Source: Porphyra umbilicalis
Lineage: Eukaryota > Rhodophyta > Bangiophyceae > Bangiales > Bangiaceae
Reading direction: 5' to 3'
Assembly (NCBI GenBank): GCA_002049455.2
Contig: KV918761.1
Coordinates: 558,001-622,000 of the forward strand
DNA length: 64,000 nt
How positions within the stretch are numbered: the stretch's first letter is position 1; every line of letters begins with the position of its first letter. The position numbers and the translations under genes were made by a program. Below are positions 45,730 to 57,186 of the stretch, one piece after another. Below the pieces are notes generated by a model. The model was not told the origin of the DNA. It was given only the letters and a program-made list of their open reading frames with translations, and ran no database searches.

Positions 45730-48479
45730 GCTCAGCGCCAGAGTGGGATGGATGACGACGGGGGTGGCAAGAGGGATAGAGAAAAACAAATGGGGGGGCC
45801 CAGTGCCAAACTCTGGTAAATGGCGGAGTGGGCCGGGGGGGAGGCGGTGGAGGGGTAGCCGTGGTGGGCAGGCGGGATCGAGGTGCGGGCTTGTCAGGCC
45901 TGCGCTGAGCCAGAGTGCCTGCAATCGGATGTGCGGGCGCCCGGGCGGCAGCCCGCATGAACCGGGCAGAATAGGGAGTTTCTCCCACGCGACCAGCAGG
46001 CAAAGTGCGTTTTCTGACAGAAGTTGAGCTTGTTCTCGTCTGTCTCCGCGATCAGTCGATCCAGTCGCGTTCTCTGGGGACTGGCGCCGACCCAGCGCCC
46101 TTCTTTCGTCTCAGGAACAGAAAGGACACGCCAGTCAACTCTCAGTACGCACTTACAAAAGATAGGCGATGAAATGATCAGGACAGATGTCGCGTGCGGG
46201 GGCCCATACGATGAATCCTGGCGGTCTCGAATCATCTTTTTAAGGTACTGCCACAAGAAAGGGCGTCAAGTACGGCCCGTTCCCACTTCTTGTTCCGTAA
46301 TTCTCTAATGTGTAGAACATTCCGAGTGGCACAGTTGTGCAGAAGCACTCTTATTGTTGTCCGCAGAGGACAAGATTGGGACATCAGCAATACTTCACAA
46401 CTGAAGGCACGTTCGCGAAAACACCCTGGCCTGGGAACTACAGTCTTTCTCCATATCTGTGACATCCTTTCTTGGGCACTGGTGCCTATTGTTGTCTTTC
46501 CAAGTTTGGCCGATCCTGTCGATGTCAAGAGCGGTGATCAACAATGCGAAACAGCGTCTCAGCCATCTACTCAGCCGGATAAAGTCGATTGACCAATGGG
46601 CAGTTGACCCAGACCCCTTCTTGATTTTGACCACATCGGCCAAAATTGGGAAGACAGCAATAGTAGCAATGGACAAAATGGTCCATTGACACCGTCAATG
46701 GACAAGTTTGTCCATTGGTGCTGCCACAGTCTCCGCGATTGTTCTCATCTAGATTGGAATGGTGACTTATCAACCAAGTGACTCGTCTGCAATTCCAACA
46801 TTGGCCATACTTGAAGCTTCGACGGCGACCGCAACCGCCGTTGTCGCGCCCACCTACCAATCCCACCGTCGTCGTCACCCCGACCGACCCCGTCCCCGGA
46901 CCCCCCCCCCCCCACCCCCCCCCCCCTTCCTCACCCCTCCCCCTGTCCAATGATGTCGGATACGACGCGCACCCCCCCTACTACCTCACCCCTGCCCATC
47001 CCCCTGTCCATCTATACATCTGGCATTGCTGTTGCAGCCACGGTTGAGGCTGCGTTCGAGAGGGCTGTACCTGATTTGACGCATGAGTGGCCCCATGCTG
47101 CCCGGGACGCGGCAAGAGCGGCCGCGGCGACGTGCGAGAGCCTTCTGGTGGTGGGGGCGCAGCAATCTAGGCGTGAACACCAGGCGGAAGAAGCGAACGG
47201 ACCCCGGCCGGCCATGCTGGCGGCCAGAAGGCGGCAGCAAAAGCCGCGCCAAGAGACTTTGTGATCGGTGTCAAAATGCAGATGATTCGTCTTGGCGACG
47301 CTCAAGTTCCGTGGTCGGTGGTTTTGCGGCAGCTGCCTGTTCCTGTGACCAAGCGCAATGCCAAAAATATGATAGCGGAGGCGGCTGTCTACCGGGCCGA
47401 GCCTGAAGATGCGCGCACATTGTGACGCAACAACCGTCGGAAGGGCGCGAGCACTTCCAACAGTATTCCGCATCGACAAAATATGGCTGCACGTGTCTCA
47501 CGTGGCCTTCTATGTGGAAAATCCGAGTCCTGCGCACAACCAGCAACGTCATTCCCAAAATTCTCTCCGCATAGAGGCCTAAAACGATTCAGAAGAGTTA
47601 GATAAGTCCAACCGGATAATCTGCGCGCGGTACGGACGCGTTCGCAAACGCCGGCCGAGTTGCCGCGAAAACGGCCGAATTGGGGCGTCCGTCGGCCCGT
47701 TCGCGACTGTGTCGAGCATGTCACGTCAATCCGGGCGCTGTCACGTCGCTGACAAAGCCATTTGACTACCGCGATCGTCGCAACGTGTGGAAGCGTTTGA
47801 TCGCACAGCCGAACCGCACAGCCGGATGTGATCCGCCGGTCGGTGGGTGCCGCGTAGGGCACGAGGACCTGGTCATGCACAGACCGCGAGGCCCAGGTGA
47901 GCCATCATTGCTCGCGATTGGCAACACCTGTGGCCATTCGGTCTTCGTGTCCGGCCATGTTGCCTGTTTTGCCCCCTGCCGAGTATCATCAGGCATGGAC
48001 GCTATCTCGTAGAACCGGGCATCATAGAACGAGTCATCTCAAAGGCTACCCTTGACACTGCGTCCGAGACCAGCATCAAAGGGTGGCAGAACCAATCGGC
48101 GGGCATAGGCTGTGCGCCAGCCAGGGTGACGCAGAGCCCCACAGTGACTGATTCGTCGTTGACTGCGTGAAAGCCCCGTGGCGGCCCGTGCTGCTCGGCA
48201 GGCCGTCGCATGGGTGGATTGTGCCGTCCTGCCGGACTTCGAGAGAGGCATCGAGAGACCCCTGCCACGCATCATGTGCGCCTGACAGGCTCTGTGCTGT
48301 TGCCCGCACGGCCATCAGCCGAATGGTTTTCTGTATTAGAGGCTAGCGGCGGGGGGCGTACTGACCGCACCCCGTCATTGGCAGAAGCCCAATCAGTGTT
48401 ATAAAATGACGGGCCCCGGTGGCGCTGCCAAGGCGACCTGCGGCAGCATCGGGAAACCACTTGTGAGCTTCTCGCACGC
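45730..48479. other. gene-poor 2.7-kb stretch with repeats
   Basis: No convincing gene is present. It contains the right copy of the 46-bp inverted repeat (46357-46402), a 10-bp-stem hairpin GTCCATTGAC-ACC-GTCAATGGAC at 46681-46703 with nearby extra GTCCATTG copies, and C-rich runs near 46900-46940. Composition alternates between AT-rich and GC-rich blocks, suggesting several old insertions. Confidence 0.45.
46357..46402 (-). repeat. right copy of the 46-bp inverted repeat
   Basis: Reverse complement of 40373-40418 (42 of 46 identical). Together the two copies bracket 6.0 kb that includes the first hAT element, the zinc-knuckle gene, the foldback repeat and the Tc1-like pseudogene. Confidence 0.8.
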
Positions 48480-48519
48480 ATGGCCTCGAGATGCACGCCG
48501 CCGCACACCACCGACCATC

Positions 48520-48850
48520 GAACGACGTGGCGCCCACCGACGTGGCGCCCTCCGACGTGGTGCCCATCGCTGTGTGCGACCTTCGCGGGGCCCATCTTCT
48601 TCGAGGCTACTTTTTTCTGGCCGGCCGCGTTACGCACGCCGGCGCGCACCACCGCCCAGCGACCGACGTGGCGCCCACAACCGCGGCGCCCGCCGCTGTG
48701 CGCGACCGTCGTTGGGCCCATCTTCTTCGCGGCTATTTTTTTCTGGCCAGCCGCGTGTCGCCCGGCGCAGCGCATTACCGCCAAGCCACCGACGTTGCAC
48801 CCAACGACGAGTGCCGCCGTCGGCCGACCCATCTTCATCGCGGCCGGCTG
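48520..48850 (+). repeat. three-copy 111-126-bp tandem repeat before Harbinger copy 1
   Basis: Copies share CCGACGTGGCGCCC and GGGCCCATCTTCTTCG..GGCTA followed by a T tract and CTGGCC.GCCGCGT. CCCATCTTC occurs at 48591, 48717 and 48828. The array ends about 30 bp before the transposase start, so it may be part of the transposon's 5' regulatory region. Confidence 0.75.
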
Positions 48851-48878
48851 TGTCCGGCCATTGCGCGGCCGGAAAGCA

Positions 48879-50314
48879 ATGGAGGACGAGGCGGGTGGTG
48901 ACGAGCTTGAGCTGGCCGCCGTTTTGGGCGCCCGATTACGCTTTGGAGTACGCCGTGCGCTGCTTTTCAACCTTGAGGGTCGTGTGCGCAAGCGTGTGGG
49001 AGGCTCTTGGCGCGGGCGCCGACCCAATCGGCGGCGTGAATTTGACATGGGCGCGTATTCCATTTTACGTGACTATTTTGGCGTCGACGGGGAGGCGCCT
49101 TTTTAAGGTGAGGATGCTTTCGAGGAGCGCTTACGGATGCCGAGACCTGTCTTCAACTGGCTGTTCCGCGCCATCTATAACCAGCCCTACTGGAGGCGCA
49201 CCGTCAACGCTACCGGTCACCCACAGTCCCAAGCGATCCAGAATGTGGCGGCTGCCTTGCGGGTTCTTGCCTACGGCGAGCCATCTGATGGCTCAGACGA
49301 GAACTGCCGGCTGTCGCGCTCGAACACTGGAGAGGCCGCGCAGCGCCTGACGGAGTTCATCATCAACAAGTGGGAGCCGACGTACCTGCGACCTCCAACG
49401 GACGAAGAACTCGAGCACATCCTGGCGCGTAACGTGGCCCGCGGTATGCCGGGGTGCACCGGTTTCATCGACTGCACACACTGGCAGTGGGCCAAGTGCC
49501 CTGAGGCCCTTGGCGGGCAGTACCTGGACCGCAAAGGTAAGCGCTCCGTTGCTATTGAGACCGTCTGCGATGAGGACCTCTACATCTGGCGTTTGTTTGT
49601 TGGGTGTCCAGGGGCTTACAACAACAAGAATGTGTTGGCCTGCTCTCCGTTGATGCTCGACGTAAACGCGGGGATGTGGCCGCCAAGGACGTATAGCTAC
49701 ACACTGAACGGCCGCTCCGTCGCTTGCTGTACTACGCGGTCGATGCTGGGTACCCGCGATATGCCCTGTTTGCTCTGCCTCACCTGAAGCCTGATACTCC
49801 CCGACTAGTGGTGTACAATCGCCTGCAAGAAGCTGTGCGAAACGATGCCAAGCGTCTTTACGCTGTGTGGTGGTCGCGGTGGTGTATCACCAAGTACCCG
49901 GCGCGGTACATGTCCGTGCCGCGTTTGATCAAGACGGCCAAGACAGTCGCCATCTTGCACAACATGGCCGTCGAGCACAAGCGCCACGGCTTTATTTCAC
50001 AAGTGCGAATGGCAGCATCAGAAGGAGAAGAACGACCAGATAGCGACGGCGGGCGGATGGCGAGCTTCGCCAAGGATGCTGGGCCTCGACATGACTGCGT
50101 GTGGGGCGTGGTGCAGTCTGCTGATGACCTCACCAATGTAGCCGACGGTCAAGGCCCCATCGTGGGTTCCGCACGGTACATGTACATGGCCGAGAACGAG
50201 GCCAAGAGCACCAGCAGTCACCTCTCGCTGCTCTCGGACTTGGCGGAGCACGTTTGGGCCGACCGCGGCCGACTGCTCGCACCTTACGCGCGCTTGCCGC
50301 GGGCCGCTGAGTGA
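48879..50314 (+). pseudogene. PIF/Harbinger transposase copy 1, decayed
   Basis: DDE transposase of the PIF/Harbinger (plant transposon protein) group, homologous along its length to the copy at 58052-59857. The ATG at 48879 gives MEDEAGGDELELAA. An in-frame TAA at 49104-49106 follows GVDGEAPF. The frame resumes as RMPRPVFNWLFRAIYN and runs through FIDCTHWQW (first catalytic Asp). It shifts near 49720 into RLLYYAVDAGYPRYAL and ends RLPRAAE at 50314. The second catalytic Asp is Asn here (GAYNNKNVL against GSLNDMNVL in copy 2), and the third catalytic Glu is Lys (DAKRLYAVW against DVERLFGVL). The copy is therefore inactive on four independent counts. The 3' flank with two T tracts (about 50360-50402) is shared with copy 2. 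Confidence 0.9.
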
Positions 50315-51827
50315 GGATTTTAGCGTTGTGTGTGTCAATGACAACGTCTCGATGTCACACAAAGGTTTTTTTTTCCCGCTGGCCGGTTCTTTTTTTCCTT
50401 GATCACATTGCTATATTCATTTGCTGCGCCTTGCACGCAGCACCACCATTCGTCTTGCTGATGCTGCGGCTTGCGCGCCAGCAACGGTCCCGCCGCTGTG
50501 GCGAAGAGCGGAACGCGCTTAGTCAAGCGCCGCTACGGCACCGCGGTGCACTTCTTCGTGCTGTTGCCAGCGCCGTGGCCGGCGGGCGCCGCGGCCGGCA
50601 AGGCCGGTACGCGTCGCAAATTTTCCGCGAGGAACGCACCATCAAGGCACGCGGCGGTCACACAGCGACAGCCGTCACGGAAAAGCCATGCATGCCAGCG
50701 AGTTTGGGCAAGAGGGGAGGGGCGTGTGTGTAACGGCTTGCCGAGAAGAACCATCAGGAGACCGCGCGTCACCCCTGCAAGAAGATGTTGGCGTGGGGAA
50801 GGATCCAAAGTCGGAGTCCACAGTACCTCTAATACAGTCGTTTTCCTCTGATACAGCCGTTTCCCCAAAAATCCCTCATTACAAAAGAGTTCTAAATCCG
50901 TTCTCCCAGCACTCCCGCACTCCAGCTCGTCTCGATTACGTACCACACAACTGGGGTGCGCAAAGGGTGTACTGGGGCGTACTGCGGCCTAGAATTTGTA
51001 CCCAGAGAGTGAAATCAATGCTGGGGTGGCGCGGGCTCCACTGACCTCTCACCAGCCCGTGGAAACGCAGGCTACAAGTGGCGCCCTCAGTCCTGGTGTT
51101 GTCCCCGCCGACGGCGGTGGGATTCGGCGGGATTCCTCATCATGTAGCCTCGCAGGATCGCTAATGTAGCCTCACCGGGTCGAGAGGGAATTTTCGTGCG
51201 TGAGACGATTCAATGCCTCCATGCAAGGCCTGGACGAGGGTGGTCACGGATCAACTCCGGCGGTTCATCGCTGGATTTCTGGAACGCTGCGCTGCGCTCT
51301 ACGTGGCCCTCACTGAACCCCCAGTGATACCCCAGGTCAGATCTCCCACGGCTGCGGCCACGCCAACGCCTCTGCTTCGTCGATGCCAACGTCGACGGAC
51401 TCTCCATCGACGCCTGATACGCGCCCCCCCCCCACACCCGCCGCAGTTGCTCACGGGTGCCCATGCCCCCACTCCGTCAATGCCCTACACACACCCACCG
51501 CCAGCAATCATTCGGCCGGTCACATCTCGGAGTAACTGACGTCACCGGCTTGCAGACTGCGCCCACGGCCACCCATCCAACTAGTTGACAGTAAAGTAAC
51601 CCTCTCAAGGACGCCCCTAAATTGGGTGTAGAAGTTACTTGTCAGCCGAGGTGTCATACTTCAGTGTGGTGTTCTGTCAACCATCCGCCATGTGGAGAGC
51701 TGCAAGCCTCGTGTGTGGACCCAGCACTCCTCACCATCAGTTGTGTGGAGGGCGGCACGCCTTATGCGGGGATCTCGACCCTCATTTGTTGACACTATGA
51801 GCCTTACTGGGCGGTCAATGGTCATCT
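50315..51827. other. gene-free transposon flank
   Basis: It begins with the 3' end of Harbinger copy 1 (two T-rich tracts). No other gene or RNA is supported. Confidence 0.4.
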
Positions 51828-51835
51828 GTTCTGAC

Positions 51836-52302
51836 CAGGGGTTGTCATGGATATATCCCTGAGGAGTATATCCATGCATTATATCCGTATCCACTTCGGA
51901 TACGCGCCGGGCACGCATATTCTAAATGCATTACACGAGTTTCAGAACAGTCTATCTGACGACCGTTTACAAGAACGGCGGGGAACTGCCTGGACCGCGC
52001 CCGTTGGGGCGCACACATCAAATGCGAATATCATATCATAATTGACGTCCATTTAGCACTCAACAAGTGTCTGAATGGCGTCTTTCTCTGGCCCTAATTG
52101 TGCGTCCTGACGGACTTGTAGGAATATAATCGGATACGATAATCGTACTCGGATACGGATATAATCTACGTAATAATCCGGTTTCAGAGGCAGATATCCG
52201 CATCCGGATCTTAGTTAAGCGATTTATCCGTAATCAGATACACCGCATCGGCGTGTATCCGTATCCTATTTCGCCTTGAAATGCGTATCCTGACAACCCC
52301 TG
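51836..52302. mobile_element. 467-bp hAT-type non-autonomous element, second family
   Basis: Perfect 12-bp terminal inverted repeats CAGGGGTTGTCA (51836-51847) and TGACAACCCCTG (52291-52302) are flanked by an exact 8-bp target duplication GTTCTGAC (51828-51835 and 52303-52310). The interior is unusually AT-rich for the window and full of GGATA/TATCC and ATCCG motifs in both orientations, probably subterminal binding repeats. There is no coding capacity. The terminal sequence differs from the element at 40602-40983, so the two represent different families. Confidence 0.95.
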
Positions 52303-52863
52303 GTTCTGACAGACATAGGCTGGGATCGAATCCTCAGGGGCCGCGTTCTGACTACCCGTTGCTTCGGGCGATCATCGATGGTGCAGCGTATGTCGCTCTT
52401 CTGAGGGTCAGCCGACGTGGAAGCTCCCCGGGGAACGTCGTCCAGTGGGCCATTGGCCCTCAATGGTACCACCTGGCCGTGTCCCCCATCCTCCGGCAGC
52501 CCTCGCGAACCCCCGCCCCCCCGCACCCCCTGTGCCTTAGAGGCGTTCGGCCGCGGTACAGCTACCGCTGACGGCTACCGCCGTCGTCGCGCATGGAGGG
52601 GCCGGGAGTCACGCCGGCGTCAAGACTTCCGCTACCGCGTACGGATCCCGTCACGCCCGAGCTGCGCGTCTTTGACACCCCCCTCGCCCGTCTTGTATTT
52701 TCAGTTCTCAAGTACGTTAAGCGTTGTGAGGACTAGTAGGACAAGGAGAGTGGTAAGATGTGTGCACTGCGTATCGTTTGCTCCGCCGTTCTCCCTCTGT
52801 AAATCTGCACCCGTCCAGTGATGTGCTTCTTCTCTCTCTGCCCATGTGGCCTTTGCCGCCACC

Positions 52864-53130
52864 TTTTCCACGTGGACACGGAGACGGCCATGGACAGGCG
52901 CGCCGCAAACAGCGCGGGCGTCAGGGAGTTGTCATAGCCGGCGGGGGTGTACGTGTTGGCCCCATACGTGCCGGCAGTGTTGGTCGGGCGGGAGAGGCCA
53001 ATTTCCACGCGTGAGCGGATGCGCTCGAGGTGGGGGGGGAGCTTGACGCCCGCCCCGTCGGCGGCGGCTGCCGACGGCGCCAGGGCGGCGGTCGTGTCAA
53101 CCTCCATCAGGGGGGGGGGCAGCCCGCCAC
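52864..53130 (-). CDS. possible orphan exon of an unidentified gene
   Basis: An 89-codon open segment bounded by an AG acceptor (53131-53132) and a GT donor (52862-52863) on the minus strand. It reads GGGLPPPLMEVDTTAALAPS, later RIRSRVEIGLSRPTNTAG and DNSLTPALFAARLSMAVS. It looks protein-like, with balanced composition unlike the surrounding low-complexity translations, but I do not recognise it and found no partner exons nearby. It may be a captured gene fragment. Confidence 0.3.
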
Positions 53131-53869
53131 CTGGGACAGGGACGACGCGGGAGGGAGTGTAGCAAGATGCAAAGTTGATGGTGTAGAGTGCAGCAGCAAC
53201 CAGGAAGGATGGGGCTGCCGGCCATGCAGGACGGCATGTGCCAGAGAGCGAGGCTCGACGGCGGGTCCGAGCGTGAAGGCGACGGCGGCCCGACGTCAAA
53301 CGACCGACTCCTGATCCGCTACTCAACAGTATTTGGTGTGACTTGCTGTGTAAATTTCCATCACAAAAGACTTAAGATCTCCTGATTCAAACCTTTAATC
53401 ACTGCCCGACACTTCGTGACCCATTGTCGCTTTGGTCCCTGTCACCCGACGCGCGTCCACGCCATTGACGTGGTGCCGCCACAACCGTGTTTCCCTCACT
53501 TGCCGCCTCCTCCGATCCCTCCCCACTCAAGTGGTAGGTGCCTGCTCGGCGGATATGTAGAGCGAGCCTCTATTGCGGTGCCCCAAAGCCATCTGAGTTG
53601 GCTTCTGTGCGTTGGGCATGTCACGCCAGGTCAGCTCGACGGGCACTCCCCCACCCGCGGCGGCGGTCCGTCGGCCGTCGCGCGGGCAGTGGCACAGTGA
53701 CAGACTTGCGCCTGGGCGTTGCCCGGCAGAGGGTGACCGCCACGTGGGTGCCCCTCCTTTACTCTCGTTGCTGAACCGCTCTCGACATGGGGTGCGGGCG
53801 GGCGCGCCGACAACGCCGCCACCCCCCGGGTCCAACCCCCCTCCCCGGCGAGCGTCTCGACGCGGTCGC

Positions 53870-54610
53870 TCACGGTGTCGAGTACCCCCCCCCCCCGCCG
53901 TACCCCAGCCGCGGCGTCACATACGTCGGCGCGGGCGTCGGGGTCGGGGGCGGGCGCCATCCCCCCCACGCCCCCCCCGCCGTGCACACGAGCGGCGTGC
54001 CGTCGGCGCGGCGCCACTCGGCGTGGCAGCCGCCGCACGAGTTGTGGGCACACGTGGCACCCTCGGCCGCACATGGCTGGCGCGCGACGCTGCACGGCGA
54101 CACGGAGCAGGGGACCCCATTGCGCGCCGCGCACGACCCACACCCCGCGCGGCGGGCGAGAAACGCCACGTCCCCCGCCGTCAATGCCGAGACGGGCACC
54201 GAGTAGCTACACGACTTGGTCCTTTCCCCTTTATAGAGGAAAAGGAGGACGGGCACGCCCAGCGCAAACCTAATCCTACACGAGGACCACAGCCCGGGCG
54301 TGGAGAAGCGCTCGGGGGCGGGCGCGCACCCCTTGTAGACGGTCGTGTTGACGGGGTAGGGGCCGCCGAGCAGCCCGTACGTGCGCACGCTGCGGCTGTC
54401 CACCTCAATGCGCTGGGGGGTGGCGATGACCACCGCCGTGTAGCCCGAACTAAAGTAGGAGGCGAGCATCGTCCTGGAGAGCCGGCAGATGCACCCGGTG
54501 GTCGGCGCGGGCGCCGCCACGGCGGCAAGGGTGACGGCCAGCGCGAGCGCCCACGCGGCCACGGCGACCGACGGCCGCCGCAAGGGGGCACAGCCGCGGG
54601 CGCGCGCCAT
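53870..54610 (-). CDS. secreted TIMP/NTR-like cysteine-rich protein
   Basis: From the ATG at 54610: a signal peptide (MARARGCAPLRRPSVAVAAW then a hydrophobic Ala/Leu/Val stretch), followed by CICRLSRTML. This C-x-C at the predicted mature start is characteristic of TIMP/netrin-type (NTR) domains. Further family-like features are YTAVVIATP, VNTTVYKGC, WSSCRIRFALGVPVLLFLY and SCSYSVPVSALTAGD. A second Cys-rich module (CGSCAARNGVPC...CHAEW) and a Pro/Gly-rich tail follow. In animals such domains inhibit metalloproteases; here the role is unknown. A long G/C run at about 53885-53897 lies next to the stop, so the true C-terminus may differ. The start could also be a few codons upstream. Confidence 0.5.
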   Translation of the reverse strand: MARARGCAPLRRPSVAVAAWALALAVTLAAVAAPAPTTGCICRLSRTMLASYFSSGYTAVVIATPQRIEVDSRSVRTYGLLGGPYPVNTTVYKGCAPAPERFSTPGLWSSCRIRFALGVPVLLFLYKGERTKSCSYSVPVSALTAGDVAFLARRAGCGSCAARNGVPCSVSPCSVARQPCAAEGATCAHNSCGGCHAEWRRADGTPLVCTAGGAWGGWRPPPTPTPAPTYVTPRLGYGGGGGYSTP

Positions 54611-55560
54611 GGCGGTGGCGGGAGCGGGAAGCGGGGGGGGGGGCGGGGGGGGGGGGGGGGAGGCGCACGGAGGGGCCCTCGGCACGCCAAGGACGGTGGC
54701 GCAGCAGCAGCGCCGCGGGCGGGCGACCCGACACGGACGCGAGGCGACGGGGCGGCGTCGGTGGCGTGGCCGACCGCCGCCGCGTCGGCGCGGGGTGGAC
54801 CTTTACACGCCCCCCCCGCGGCGACGGGGGCGGCGGCGGCACGGGCGCGGCGGCGGCGCCCGCCGCGCGCGGGGCGGCGGCGTCGGCGGCCGCGCGCGCG
54901 CGCGCGCGCGCCCGCCGCCGGTCGGCTCTGCGCCGGCGGCGTCGCCCCCCCCCGGGGCCGTGCGGCGGGCCGCAGACGCGGGCGCCGCCGGCGGCCGCCG
55001 ACGCCCCTCGGGGGGGCCCCTCCCCCCGTGCGTCGGTGGCGGACAACGGGGCGGCCAGCGCGGCAGTGGCGCGTCGCCCCCCCGCGTCCTGCCGACGAGG
55101 AAGAGGCAGTGTCCACGGGCGTCGCGTCGGATCGGACACGGCCGTGATCCCGTACCGACCGTTCCCCGCGGCTCGTTGGTCCGACGCGCGTGGGGGGGGC
55201 ACGGCGGAAGACGGGCCGCGAGGTCGTTGGAGGGGAAGGGGGGGGTGGGGGGGGGCAAACGTGGGCGCCTGCCGTGGCGGGGGGGGGGCGCCCCCGCCGC
55301 AACCGCAGCGCATGGCAGCGGCGGGGGCGGGAGGCGGCCGACCAGCCTAACGCCCCGATGGTCGTTGGTCGGGCCCGACCAACGCCGCGGGGTGGGGAAG
55401 GGGCGCGTAGGGAGGGCGTGGGGGGTGGACGGGCACCCCCACGGCGCAGCCGCGCGCCCGCCGCGCCGACCGCGCGGCGGCCGCCGACCGCGGCGGCAGT
55501 CGTGGGTGGGGTTGGCACTGGCGGGTGCAGGCGGGGGACTGGGGAGGACGAGCCTCGCTG
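54611..55560. other. low-complexity GC-rich region, no gene
   Basis: Dominated by G/C homopolymers and GGC/CGG repeats; it is open in several frames on both strands because of composition, with no motif. It includes the (CG)10 tract at 54891-54910. Confidence 0.45.
54891..54910. repeat. (CG)10 dinucleotide tract
   Basis: Twenty bases of uninterrupted alternating CG, a sequence type with strong Z-DNA potential. Confidence 0.9.
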
Positions 55561-57168
55561 GACGAGGCAGACGAACAGACCGCCGAACAGAACTGCCTGT
55601 TCGGCAACAGGCAAACAAACGCGTATCTGTTGGTCCGTCTGTTCGGGCAACAGAGCCCGAACAGAACGTCATTCTGTTCGGCGTCTCTGTTAGCTTCTCT
55701 CGAGAGGGGGCCTTGAATATGCAAGGCCCTCATCAGAGTAACGGCTCCATTCTAGGGCCTAACAAAGAACCAAGAGACAGATCGCTCCTCCGTACGACTT
55801 AAACGTACAACTGTCAACTAATGCATGCTCGCTTCATCAAAGAAACCACAAGTGTGGTAGAAACTTCACATGTTTGTCGGATGAGCGGCAACATGCAATC
55901 TCCCTGTGAGACCTCAGCGTGGGAGGCTGCCTTCCAACTCGCGCTTGCAGCCACCCACGCCCCGTGCACCGTCGTCGTCGACGTCGTCTTCGTTCGCCGG
56001 ATGCTACCGCTATCTCTCTTGCAGCACGCTGCTGTTTTGTCGCCCCATCCCTCTCGCCCCCTTTCCCTCTTGTCCCCTGGCGGCTCATTGCCCTTATCCT
56101 GCCTTCCCACCAGCTCTGTGATTGCATCCAGTCTGGCAGCGCTTCTCGACACCTAGCGTAGGTTCCATGCCATACTCTCCACCCGCGTATGCCCCCCCAC
56201 CCCAACCCCCAGTGTGTTGCTCCAGGCCCCCCTCCTGTCCACTTCCACGTGCACCGAACACTTGCTGCCGCACGACCGTGGCTCCACGGTTCTGCCGACT
56301 GGGTGCCCGCATGTGACGTGCACTTGTTTTGTTTTTTATGTTGCTCACCATTCATGTACTGACTTGCGGCTGTGCTCAGTGTGTGCTCTACTTGATCTTT
56401 TGGGCACGGTGTTTCCTCCACGTGGTGCTGTTAACATGTCTGTGTCCACCGTGCTTGTGGTAGTCACGTTGGGCGTAGTGTAGGTAGCTCTCAAAAAAGT
56501 GGAGGTGGGCCTCTCCACGCATCGGGAAGGTGCAGCCCCAGCTGCAACGGACAGCACAGGCCAATTCAACCAATCATATACAATTGAGAAGCAGGCTCTA
56601 GGGACTCTGGGAGACTTCACTTAGTTGCATCTCACTAAGGCGATCTCATGTACACCTCTAAGTATGGCCAACAAACTCATGTGCCATGGCTGTTCCGCCC
56701 GTTTCTGAAACAAACTCGAGATCCAGCGCCATGCACCCGAACAGCACCACTACAGAATCGCGTTTGTTGGGCGTCTGTTCGGAATAGCAGCCCGAACAGA
56801 ATCGCGTTCTGTTAGGGCCGCCCCGTTCACCGACGAGCGGCGGGGGTCGGGGCGGGCGCGTACCGCTGGGGTCGGGAGTCCATCCCAGGCCAGTGTTTTC
56901 TAGGCGCGGGCTCTGGCCGGCGCGCGCGCGGGGTCGGGCTGCCACCGGGTCGCGCGCGGGGTGCGCGCGCTCGGCCACGCGCGGGCCGCCCTGAGGGGCG
57001 CTCGCACGAGCAGCCAGCACACGCGGGATCCTGGTTCCTGATTGCTACTCGCACGCCAGCGCTTCGCTCGGGGTCGGGTGCGTGGATCGTCGCTGCAGGC
57101 GGCAGCCGAACCGGATACTGAACAGAATCGCCTGTTTAGCAACAGACAAACAAAAGGCCATCTGTTAG
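55561..57168. repeat. cluster of CCGAACAG/CTGTTCGG palindromic repeats
   Basis: Three related blocks at about 55561-55700, 56700-56820 and 57105-57168 are packed with CCGAACAG and its complement, forming hairpins such as GCCGAACAG..CTGTTCGGC. Read on the minus strand, each begins TAACAGA and contains AACAAACGCG- or CAGGC-like segments, so they are diverged copies of one repeat family. No transposase is nearby. The spacer 55700-56700 holds nothing codable. Confidence 0.6.
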
Positions 57169-57186
57169 AGCACTCCCAACAATGTC

